In this document: positions 1 through 9,921 of the stretch, one piece after another | Position numbering within the stretch: position 1 is the first letter of the stretch | How the letters are laid out: each line of letters starts with the position of its first letter | Origin: Pycnococcus provasolii | Lineage: Eukaryota > Chlorophyta > Pseudoscourfieldiophyceae > Pseudoscourfieldiales | DNA: 64,000 bases | Assembly (NCBI GenBank): GCA_049487715.1 | Contig: CP150547.1 | Coordinates: 558,001-622,000 of the forward strand | Reading direction: 5' to 3' | The notes under the pieces: generated by a model | The model's database searches: none | The model's input: only the letters and a program-made list of their open reading frames with translations | What the model was told of the DNA's origin: nothing | Position numbers and translations under genes: made by a program

Positions 1-2
1 TT

Positions 3-3000
3 CGCCACTGCATCTTCCTCATGGGACCCACCGGCGTGGGACGCACGGAATGCTATAGGATGTGTGCCAAGGCGGTCACGCGCGGCGTGGACATTCCTGA
101 GGACGACATTGTGAACGACTACCTGCGCCCGAACAACAAGCGTAAGATCACGATCCAGGACATCAACCCCAAGTCCATTAGCACGCAGGAGTTCTATGGC
201 TTCGTCAACATGGCGACGCGCGAGTGGAAGGATGGCCTGATGAGCTTCTACATGCGAGAGCTCTCCAACATACCGGACGAGGACCCGAAGTGGATCATTC
301 TCGACGGAGACCTTGACGCCAACTGGATTGAGTCGATGAACAGCACCATGGACGACAACAAGCTCCTGACGCTCCCATCCAACGAGCGCATTCGACTGCT
401 CCCGCACATGAAGCTGATTTTCGAGATTCGTGACCTGAAGTTCGCGACGCCGGCGACGGCGACGCGCGCGGGCATTCTGTATATCAGCGAGGAGAGGCAG
501 TGGCAGAACATGACGACTGCGTGGGCAACTCGCTACCTTCCCGAGTACGCCAAGGCGGCGAAGTGGAAGGACGAGAAAGTTCCCATGGATACCGTGATTG
601 CGCTGTTTGATAAGTACTGCCCGGACACGATTTTCGAGCTTAAGAAGTCGTATCAGCACCTAACACCACTGGCAACCATGAACTGGGTGACCTCTCTTGT
701 CAACATACTGCAGGGATTGATCACGCCGGCGAACTTGAACAGCCGCGCCACCCCGGAGGATTTCGAGATGTACTTTGTGCTCGCTTGCGTCTGGGCTTTC
801 GGAGGAGGGCTTGCGCCGAAGGATGGCATCGAGTACCGCCGAATGTTCGACAAGTATTGGAAGCAGACATGGACTACCGTCAAGTTCCCCGGAAAGGGAA
901 GCGTGTTCGACTACTACATAAACCCGAAGACGACGAAGTTCTCAGGTTGGGCAGACCTCGTGACGGAGATTGAGTTCGACAGCCAGACGCAGGACATGAG
1001 CTCCGTGTTCGTGCCCACGCCCGAGTCGTCGAGTTTCACGTACTTCCTCGACATGATGATTGATCTGGGTAAGCCGATCATGTTCGTGGGTCCCGCAGGA
1101 TCGGGTAAGACTCAGCTGGTGAACGGCAAGCTCGGCAGTCTCAAAGACGGCCTGCTTGCCCAGACCGTTTCCTTCAACTACTTCACCGACGTCATCTCGT
1201 TCCAGAAGATTCTCGAGTCCAAGCTTGAGAAGAAGGCAGGCATTAACTTCGGACCTCCGGGAACGAACAAGCTCATCTACTTCGTTGACAACATCAACCT
1301 GGCAGCGCTTGACAAGTACGACACGGCAATGCCCATCTCGCTCATTCGACAGCACCTCGGGTGGGGCCACTGGTTCGATCGCCAGAAGCTGTCCCCGAAG
1401 AATATCGGCAACACGCAGTACATCTCCGCGATGAACCCCACCGCGGGCGCCTTTGTGATCAACCCGCGCCTGCAGCGCCTGTTCCTCACGCTGGCGTTCG
1501 ATTTCCCCGGCAAGGACAGCCTCATGCAGATTTACGGCGTTTTCCTGCAAGGACACCTGAAGCGCTTCAGCACCGATTTGCAGGACCATGGCACGAAGAT
1601 CCTTCAGGCTGCCCTCGGCAACCACGAGAAGGTGACGGCGACGTTCCGCAAGTCTGCCGTGAATTTTCACTACGAGTTCACGATTCGCCACCTGTCGAAC
1701 GTCTTCCAAGGACTTCTCATGTCCAACCCGGAAACGTTCAACAACGTGGATAAGTTCTCCACCCTCTGGCTGCACGAGAGCGAGCGCGTGTACGCGGATC
1801 GCCTCGTGTCCGTCGAGGACCTGGGCAAGTACAACAAGAACGTTCAGGCGATTGCGACGAAGAACTTTAAGATCCCGGACCTGCCGGAGTACTACAAGAA
1901 GGAGAATGCCAAACCGCTCATCTTCTGCCACTTCGCCGGAGGCCTTGGCGAACAGAAGTATGACGTCGTCGAGGACTACGCGTCGCTGAGCAAAACGCTC
2001 GAGGAGGCGCTGGCTGAGTACAACGAGACGAATGCCGTGATGAATTTGGTTCTGTTCGAGGACGCGATGAAGCACGTGTGCCGAATCAGTAGGATTATTT
2101 CAAACCCTGGTGGCCACGCGCTGTTGGTGGGCGTTGGCGGAAGCGGCAAGCAGAGTTTGAGCAAGCTGGCTGCACACATCTGCGGAATGACAACTTACCA
2201 GATTGTCATCTCCGGATCGTACAACATGAACTCGCTCAAGGAGGACCTGCAGAAGATGTTCAAAAGGTCAGGATTGAAGGGCGAGGGCATCTGCTGGCTC
2301 TTTACGGACGCTCAGATCACGAACGAGCAGTTCCTCGTTCCGATCAACGACCTGCTTGCTAGCGGCGAGGTGCCTGAGCTTTTTGCGGCCGAGGACGCGG
2401 ACGAGATTGTCAACGCCATCCGTGGTGAGGTTAAGGCGGCGGGACTGGTCGACACGCGCGACAACTGCTGGAATTTCTTCATCGCGAATGCCAGGAAGAA
2501 TCTTCACATGTGCTTCACGCACTCGCCAGTGGGTGAGCAGTTCCGCATCAGAGCGCAGCGCTTCTTGGCCATTGTGAACAGCACTGTCATTGATTGGTTC
2601 CAGCCGTGGCCGCAGTCTGCTCTGCTTGGCGTCGCCAACCGCTTCCTGGGCGAGCTCGACTTGGGAGAGCCTGCCACGGCGAAGGCTGTCATCGAATTCA
2701 TGCCCATCTCGTTCGCTGGCGTCGAGAAAGCTGCAAAGGACTACCTGCTGCAGGAGCGGCGTTATTGCTACACTACTCCGAAGACTTTCCTTGAGCTCAT
2801 CGCGCTCTACAAGAATCTGCTTGATACCAACCGCACCAACACCACCAACGCCATCGAGCGCCTGCAAAATGGACTCGACAAACTTGAGAAGGTCAGCAAA
2901 GACGTCGACGTGCTCGTCGAAGCAGCAAAAGTGAAGGCGGTCGAAGTGGAGGAGAAGGTGGTGAATGCCGACGCATTCAGTGAGAAGGTTGGCATTGAGA

Positions 3001-6000
3001 AAGAGAAGGCAGCCGAGGAGAACGCCGCCGCTGCGGTGGAGGCTGAGAAGTGCGGCGTGATTGCCGTCGAAGTTGCGGCGAAGCAGAAGTCGGTGCAGGC
3101 CGATCTGGACGGCGCCGAGCCTCTCGTTGAGGCTGCACTCGCTGCACTGGACACTCTGAATAAGAAAGACTTAGGCGAGGCCAAGTCCCTTAAAAAGCCG
3201 CCGGCGGGTGTCGACGACATCACGGCTGTCGTTATCATTTTGCTCCAGGGAAATCCTAAGGACAAATCATGGCAGGCAGCCACGAAGATGATGGGAAATG
3301 TTGACAAGTTCATGGAAACGTTGAAAGGCTTCAAGGCCGAGATTGATGAGGGCAACGTTCCGCAGAAGTCTGTGGATGCGTGCCGCCCGTACCTCGAGCT
3401 GCCTCACTTTAACAAGGAGACCATTTACAACAAGTCGCGTGCCGCCGCCGGCCTGTGCGAGTTCGCGATCAACATCATCAAGTACTACGATGTCGTGACG
3501 ATGATCGAGCCGAAGCGCCAGGAATTGCGCGAGGCGAACGAGCAGCTCGATGGGGCGAACACGAAGCTGAAGGAGGTGCAGGACCAGGTGGCAGAGTTGA
3601 ATGCGCTCGTCGCGGAGCTCGAAAGGCAGTTCGACGAGGCGATGGCCGAAAAGAACAACGCGATCGCGGAGCAGGAGGCGACGAACCGCAAGCTCGGGCT
3701 TGCGAATCGCCTCGTGAATGCGCTCGCCTCGTCTGCGGAAACGTGGAAGTTGACAGTCATTCAGCTCAAGAAGGACTACGATGTCCTCACGGGAGACATG
3801 CTTGTCGCCGCGGCGTTCGTCAGCTACTCTGGACCGTTCACCGCGCCATTCCGTGAGAAACTCATGAAAGAATGGCTGAAGTACATGCACGACCACCATA
3901 TGCCGATGACGGAGAACATCGACGTGCTGAAAGTTCTCGTGGATGCCGCCGACGTCGCCGGCTGGGTGGGCGAAGGACTTCCGTCTGACAACACGTCCGT
4001 GCAGAATGGTGTCATCACCACGCGCAGCGAGCGCTGGCCGCTGCTGTGCGACCCTCAGCTTCAGGGCATTGGATGGATAAAGGAGCGCGAGTCGAAGAAC
4101 GACGTGAAGGTTCTTCGCATGGGCAACCCGAAAACGGTCACGGCCATGGAGCGCGCCGTGGAGGCTGGAAACTCGGTGATCATCGAGAACATGGGCGAGT
4201 CGATCGACGCGGTGCTTACGCCCGTCGTCACGCGCGCTTTCGTCAAGAAGGGTCGCAACTTCGTCGTGAAGATTGGCGACAAGGATGTCGACGTGAGCCC
4301 GGACTTCAAGCTGTACCTGCACACGAAACTTTCGAACCCTCACTTCCCTCCTGAGATTCAGGCGGAGACGACGTTAATTAATTTCACAGTCACACCAGAT
4401 GGTCTTGAGGATCAGCTTCTGGCTCTCGTCGTCAACAAGGAGCGACCCGATCTAGAGGAAACCAAGACGCGTCTGATTGTGGAAAATAACCAGTTCACAA
4501 TCAAATTAAAAGAAATTGAGGACACTCTGCTTTACAAGCTGGCGACCGCGGAGGGCGATCTCACGGAGGACGTGGCGCTCATCGAGTCGCTCGAGGAGGC
4601 GAAGGCTGTCGCGGACGAGATTTCGATCAAGGTGGAGGAGGCGAAGGTGACCGAGGTGACCATCAACGAGTCGCGCGAAAAGTACCGCCCGGTGGCTTCG
4701 CGAGGCTCGCTTCTCTTCTTCCTTCTCAACTCGCTCAACAAGGTGCACGCCTTCTACGCCTTCAGCCTGAATGCATTTGTCGTCGTGTTTGCACGTGGCA
4801 TTGACAACACGCCAGGAGGGCGAAAGCCGAAGATCAAGATGAGCTTCCGCTCCATTGCGAAGCGCGTCATGGGCAAGTTCGACTGGAACTCCGACCTGCT
4901 CAAGTCGATGCTCCCGTCGGCGAAAGGCGGCAAGAAGACGGAAGCGATTCCCGAGCCGACGCCCGAGCAGCTCGAGGCTCGCCTGAAGTCTCTCGTCGAC
5001 GTCTGCACGTTCACCGTGTTCGACTACACGCGCCGCGGGCTGTTCGACAAGGATAAGCTCATCGTCAGCACGACGCTCACGCTCCAGATCCTGCTGCGAG
5101 AACAGAGGATTGACGTGGAGGACTACGAAACGCTTCTCAAGGCTCCGAAGAACCTCTCGCCGCCCCCCATCGCGGACGACCTCTCCAACTGGATGAACGA
5201 CGCCCAGTGGGCGTCGCTGCTCCCTCTGGAGAAGAATTCCGCGTTCGCGAACCTGACCAAGACGATGGAGAAGGCGAGCGAGGACTGGGAGCACTGGAAC
5301 ACCGAGGAGGCGGCGGAGACGCATCCGCTACCCGGCGAGTGGGAGAAGAACCTGAGCGAGTTCCGCAAGCTCATCCTGCTCCGCGCCATGAGACCCGATC
5401 GCATCACGGCGGGGCTGCTCCGGTTTGTCGAGCACACCATGGGCGCCGACTTCGTGAACCAGCAAGCGTTCAACGCGGCGAAGATGATGGACGAGTCCGG
5501 CCCGTCCACGCCCATCTTCTTCATTCTCTTCCCCGGCTACTCGCCGTCCAAGGACATTGAGGTGCTCGCCAACAGCATGGGCAAGACTACGGAGAACGGG
5601 CAGCTCACGCTCATTAGCATGGGTCAAGGCCAGGAGCCCGTGGCCGAGGCTTGCTTGGACAAGTACACCGCCACGGGTGGTTGGGTGTTCCTCGACAACG
5701 TTCACCTCATGCAGGGATGGATTCCCAACCTCGAGCGAAAGCTTGAGATTGCCGCGGAGACGGCGCACCGCGACTTCCGCTGCTTCTTCAGCGCGGAGCC
5801 GATCGCAGGGGCGCCCTTCGCGAAGATTGTACCGGAGAGCATTCTGCAGACGTGCATCAAGGTTTCGAACGAGCCTCCGTCGGACATGAAGAGCAACATG
5901 CGCCGCGCGCTCGCGCCGTTCAGCCAGGAAATCCTCGACCGAAGCACGACGCACGAGAAGAAGGTGGCGCACGCGGGCATCATGTACTGCCTGTGCTTCT

Positions 6001-6515
6001 ACCACTCGCTTCTGCTCGGACGAAAGAAGTTTGGCGTTGGTATTGGCATTGGCGCAGGCTCTGGCCTCGGCTTCTGCCGCGGATACAGCTTCAACATGGG
6101 AGATCTCATCAACTGCACGGAGGTGCTGTACAACTACCTGGAGGCGAACGAAAGCATCCCTTGGGAGGATCTGCGGTACATGTTCGGCGAGGTGTTCTAC
6201 GGTGGTCACATCACCGATGCGATGGACCGACGCCTTTGCATCACGTACCTGGATGTTATCTGCACGCCGGATCTGCTCCCAGGACCCGACGGCGAGGGTG
6301 GCAACACGAAGCCCACGGAGAAGATTTACGCTCCTGGCCTCAGGGCGCCGGACACGCAGGATGGACAGTACGAGACGCTCACATACCACGTCGAGCACAG
6401 CCTTCCCGCGGAGACGCCTGCCATCTACGGCCTGCACCCGAACGCGCAGCTGTCTCTGCTCACGACGGAGGGCGAGATCCTGTTCGACACGGTTGGCACG
6501 GTCATGGGCGGCGGT

Positions 6516-6546
<31 letters not shown>

Positions 6547-7397
6547 TCGAGGCGATGGTGAAGCAGGGCGTCGAGGACATGACGAATCGTCTCCCCGAGA
6601 CGTTCAACATGGTTGAGCTCGAGGCGAAGATTGTCGACAAGAATCCTTACGTCGTTTGCATGCTCCAGGAGGTGACGCGAATGAACGGCCTCGTGGAGTT
6701 CATCCGACGCTCGCTCGAGGAGCTCACGCTCGGCCTGGAGGGCTCGCTGAACATGTCCGAGGCGATGGAGCAGGTGCTCACCGGCATTGCGACGAACAAG
6801 GTGCCCCCGTCGTGGATGGCGCAGATGTCCACGCGCGTGCAGGAGGTGTACTCGCTGGATCGCTGGTTCAAGGACGTTCTCGACCGCCAGACGCAGCTCG
6901 AGGTGTGGACTGACGGCAAGGTGGAGGAGTACCCGAAGAGCGTCTGGCTTCCCGGGCTGTTCAACGCCAAGGCGTTCATCACGTCCGTGCAGCAGGTGTA
7001 CGCGCGCGCGAATGGCCTGCCGCTCGACGTGATGAAGTTTATGACGGACGTGACGACTCGCGTCGACCCTTCGACGATCACGGAGTATCCCCCGGAGAGC
7101 GCGTACGTGCACGGCCTCACGCTCGAGGGTGCGCGCTGGTCCGTCAAGGCGGGCAAGCTGCAGGACTCCCAGCCCGGCGAGCTTCGATTCTCGATGCCGG
7201 TGATCCGCATCGTCCCCGTCACGTTTGACAAATATACCACGGATGGATACTACGTCACCCCGGTGTACATGAACATGCAGCGCGCGAACGTGTACAGCGC
7301 GCAGGTGAGCAACTTCACGCTCAAGACAGCAGACAACCCTGATAAGTGGACGCTAGCAAGCGTAGCCCTGCTGCTTCAGGATGAGCTCGGTGTCTAA
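3..7397 (+). CDS. Axonemal outer-arm dynein heavy chain (beta/ODA4-like), 5' part outside window
   Basis: This is the motor part of an axonemal dynein heavy chain, which slides doublet microtubules in flagella by ATP hydrolysis. The frame is already open at the window edge, so the tail and AAA1 lie upstream. Counting residues from the first in-window Met (position 21), I see AAA2 with P-loop GPTGVGRT at the start and its Walker B WIILDGD near 92, AAA3 with GPAGSGKT near 357, and AAA4 with GVGGSGK near 704. The stalk coiled coils with the microtubule-binding domain span about 945-1290. AAA5/AAA6 and the C-terminal domain follow, ending with the usual acidic ...DELGV tail. The motif LLFFLLNSLNKVHAFYAFSL resembles beta-type outer-arm chains (DNAH9/11/17, ODA4) more than gamma. 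Oddities are Arg in place of the AAA2 Walker A Lys and a run of about 12 glycines near residue 2163. There is no intron in 7.4 kb. The heavy-chain class is certain; beta is a judgement. Confidence 0.95.
6506..6542 (+). repeat. GGC trinucleotide run inside dynein gene
   Basis: About twelve GGC codons in a row encode a poly-glycine insert between AAA6 and the C-terminal cap of the dynein heavy chain. It is in frame and likely length-variable. Confidence 0.8.
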
Positions 7398-8094
7398 AAA
7401 GAAAGAGACTGTGTATGTGGGTATCTAATGCATCCCGTCAGGGAGAGAGAGAGAGAGAGAGAAGGGGAGAAGAAGGGGAGGGGAGGGAGAAAAACATATT
7501 ATTTGATTGTAACAATTTGGACAAATTTCCACAGCACTTGACTTGTGTGTCGTTATATTACCTAAAAAGCACAATAAAAGGTACAGTAGTAAGTTTACTA
7601 CTGTAACGTTGTTGTAAGTTGTGACAGAAGTGAGTGAACCTCGTGAGTGGGGGCGTGTGACGTTCCGTTCTTCTGCGTTCTTTGAGATTTCGTCCGGAGT
7701 TTTCTTTTAAAGGTAAAGCTACCACTCACGTCATTAAGTTACTTAACTTTAGCTTTAAAGTATCGTACAGATACTTTGTACCCGTACTGTAGCTAAAGTT
7801 TAAGATTACTGTACTGTACGTCCTTGCATACCTGTACAGTACTGGTACCCGATCAGCCGGTAGGTGAAGTTGGTGTGCTCGCACCTTGGTTGTGCTCGCT
7901 CGAGGACGAAAAACTCTCGTAATCCAGGAAACGAACGGGACGGAGGTCGGAGGATGTGTACCAGGTTTAGTGGGTTGTTTGGAGGTGAAGTTGTTTGGAA
8001 CCTGGTGAAGTTGTTACAGTACGTACTCTCCCCTCCGCGCCTCCACGGTAACTGTCCGTACGATTGCACGAGAATCGAAATGTTGCACGCCAAC
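7398..8094. other. Convergent intergenic region between dynein and LRR genes
   Basis: Holds the 3' ends of the dynein gene and the LRR gene. A (GA)n microsatellite lies at 7442-7464. TGTAA, the usual chlorophyte polyadenylation signal, occurs near 7506 and 7612. Nested inverted repeats lie at 7736-7800. No gene is seen; small open frames here lack homology. Confidence 0.6.
7736..7800. repeat. Nested inverted repeats
   Basis: Three perfect short inverted repeats are stacked. A 6-nt arm pair lies at 7736-7741/7744-7749. A 10-nt pair (aactttagct / agctaaagtt) lies at 7745-7754/7791-7800. Inside it is an 8-nt pair (aaagtatc / gatacttt) at 7757-7764/7770-7777. Could form a cruciform or RNA hairpin in the intergenic spacer. 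Confidence 0.7.
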
Positions 8095-9285
8095 TCAACC
8101 TGAGTCGTGCGCCCACGCGTCGAATACGCCCTCACGACGAAGGCGCTTGGGGTGGAACACAACCTCACAGGCACGCTGACGCAAAATGGCGAGCCTCACG
8201 ATAGCGCGCAACAAACCATGATGACGACGGCGACGACGTGCACGGCAAAGAGCTTGTGCTTCGTCAAGGTCTCGTTCTCCGTCATCACTCACTCCGTTGT
8301 CGTCAAGGTCCAGCGTGTGTAAGGTGCACGTCTCGCTCTTGAGAGCCTCCGCGAGCGCGCGCGCGCCCTCAGCACCCACTCCGTTGTAGTGAAGGTCCAG
8401 CGCGTGCAATGTGCACTTGTCGCTCCTCAGCGCCTCCGCGAGCGCGCGTGCGCCGTCAGCACCCACTTCGTTGTAGCGAAGGTCCAGCGTGTGCAAGGTG
8501 CACGTGTCGCTCTTGAGGGCCTCCGCGAGCGCGCGTGCGCCGTCATCACCCACATCGTTGTCTTCAAGGCGCAGCGTGTGTAAGGTGCACGTGTCGCTCC
8601 TCAGCGCCTTCGCTAGCGCGCGTGCGCCCTCATCACCCACTCTGTTGCTGCAAAGGCTCAGCGTGTGCAAGGTGAACTTGTCGCTCCTTAGCGCCTCCGC
8701 GAGCGCGCGTGCGCCGTCAGCACCCACTCCGTTGTTCCAAAGGTTCAGCGCGTGCAATGTGCACTTGTCGCTCCTCAGCGCCTCCGCGAGCGCGCGTGCG
8801 CCCTCATCACCCACTCTGTTGTTGCCAAGGCTCAACGTGTGCAATGTGCACTTGTCGCTCCTCAGCGCCTCCGCGAGCGCGCGTGCACCCTCAGCACCCA
8901 CGTCGTTACCGCCAAGGCTCAGCGTGTATAAGGTGCACTTGTCGCTCGTCAGCGCCTCCGCGAGCGCGCGTGCGCCGTCATCACCCACTCTGTTGTTCCA
9001 AAGGGTCAGCTTGTGCAAGGTGCACTTCTCGCTCCTTAGCGCCTCCGCAAGCGCGCGTGCGCCCTCATCAAGCACTCTGTTGCTGCCAAGGTCCAGCGTG
9101 TGCAAGGTGCACTTCTCGCTCGTCAGAGCCTCCGCGAGCGCGAGCATTTCGCCCGGGAGTAGGTGACTTACTTTGAGCACTTTTACGTGCGTTTGTGTTT
9201 CATCATCCCATCGCGATTCTCTCCGAGAGTCGACTGGGTAGCGCACGGTCGTCGTCGAAGTTTGTGGTGCGTGCGCGTCGGCCAT
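8095..9285 (-). CDS. Leucine-rich-repeat protein (NLR/ribonuclease-inhibitor type repeats)
   Basis: Encodes about 396 residues, mostly ten consecutive 28-residue LRRs of the NLRC/ribonuclease-inhibitor kind. The consensus is roughly GARALAEALRSDKCTLHTLxLxxN. Such repeats form a curved protein-binding scaffold; no catalytic or NACHT domain is visible, so the role is unknown. I chose the Met at 9285 because upstream in-frame codons come from a direct repeat (9287-9311 and 9347-9371) that reads as a duplicated ATQVRNA peptide. The repeats are nearly identical at DNA level (84-bp period), pointing to recent tandem expansion. The opposite strand is also open through the repeats, a side effect of the repeat composition. 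After the last repeat the chain turns basic (RARRRRRHH), which may be a degenerate end. Convergent with the dynein gene. Confidence 0.8.
   Translation of the reverse strand: MADAHAPQTSTTTVRYPVDSRRESRWDDETQTHVKVLKVSHLLPGEMLALAEALTSEKCTLHTLDLGSNRVLDEGARALAEALRSEKCTLHKLTLWNNRVGDDGARALAEALTSDKCTLYTLSLGGNDVGAEGARALAEALRSDKCTLHTLSLGNNRVGDEGARALAEALRSDKCTLHALNLWNNGVGADGARALAEALRSDKFTLHTLSLCSNRVGDEGARALAKALRSDTCTLHTLRLEDNDVGDDGARALAEALKSDTCTLHTLDLRYNEVGADGARALAEALRSDKCTLHALDLHYNGVGAEGARALAEALKSETCTLHTLDLDDNGVSDDGERDLDEAQALCRARRRRRHHGLLRAIVRLAILRQRACEVVFHPKRLRREGVFDAWAHDSG
8320..9140. repeat. 84-bp tandem repeats encoding LRRs
   Basis: About ten copies of an 84-bp unit containing gcctccgcgagcgcgcgtgc. 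Divergence between copies is low and concentrated in the variable solvent-exposed LRR positions. Confidence 0.85.
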
Positions 9286-9921
9286 GGCGTTGCGTACTTG
9301 CGTTGCGATGCTGATGCGATGAACCTGTGCAAGAGTGCCGGATGATGCGTTGCGTACTTGCGTTGCGATGCGTTGTGATGCGAGTGGACCCGTGCGGGGG
9401 TGGAGAATGAAGAAGGTGAAGTGAAGAAGAGTTCCGTGGTGAAGCTGCGTGACCACGGCTTTAGACTATGTGAAGTGAAGTTCGAGGAGAGCAGTCCGAG
9501 GCAAGGCTGCTTTCTCCCCTGCTCTCTCCCTGCTCTCGCTTGTCAGGGTGCTTGTCCGACCACAGGTGGATCCCTCGCAAGAGAGATGCATCCACCGCAT
9601 TTCCTGACAAGACCTTTTCATCAAACTGCGCCGATCAACTCAGCACACGGGTCCCATCTAATTAAGTCAATTTGTTTTCGCCCAGGGAGGTTGACCAATT
9701 ATCCAATTAATTCCCGGAGCTCCCTCCCCTCCGGCTCCCCTCCGGCCAATTTTTTTTTTTTTTTTTTTTAAAGTATTTGCGCGCGCGGCCGCAAACACAC
9801 GTTGTCACTCACTCGGCATACTCGGCGACAATATTTGTCGTTAAGTCATTCGTTAAGTTAAGCCTTAGTTCTCTACAGTAAGTTAAGTCGTTCGTTAAGT
9901 TCGTCAAACGTTTTTTGATCA
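9286..9921. other. Divergent promoter region between LRR and TTLL genes
   Basis: Contains a 25-bp direct repeat (gcgttgcgtacttgcgttgc core, 9287-9311 and 9347-9371), a run of 20 T at 9750-9769 and a NotI-like GC island at 9780-9792. Closer to TTLL, a 20-bp direct repeat (gttaagtcattcgttaagtt, 19/20 identical) lies at 9840-9859 and 9882-9901. No gene seen. Confidence 0.6.

Noticed and set aside
5328-7112. 594-codon open frame on the minus strand inside the dynein gene
   Set aside because: Arg/Val/His-rich translation typical of antisense to a GC-rich coding region; the plus frame carries conserved dynein motifs throughout.
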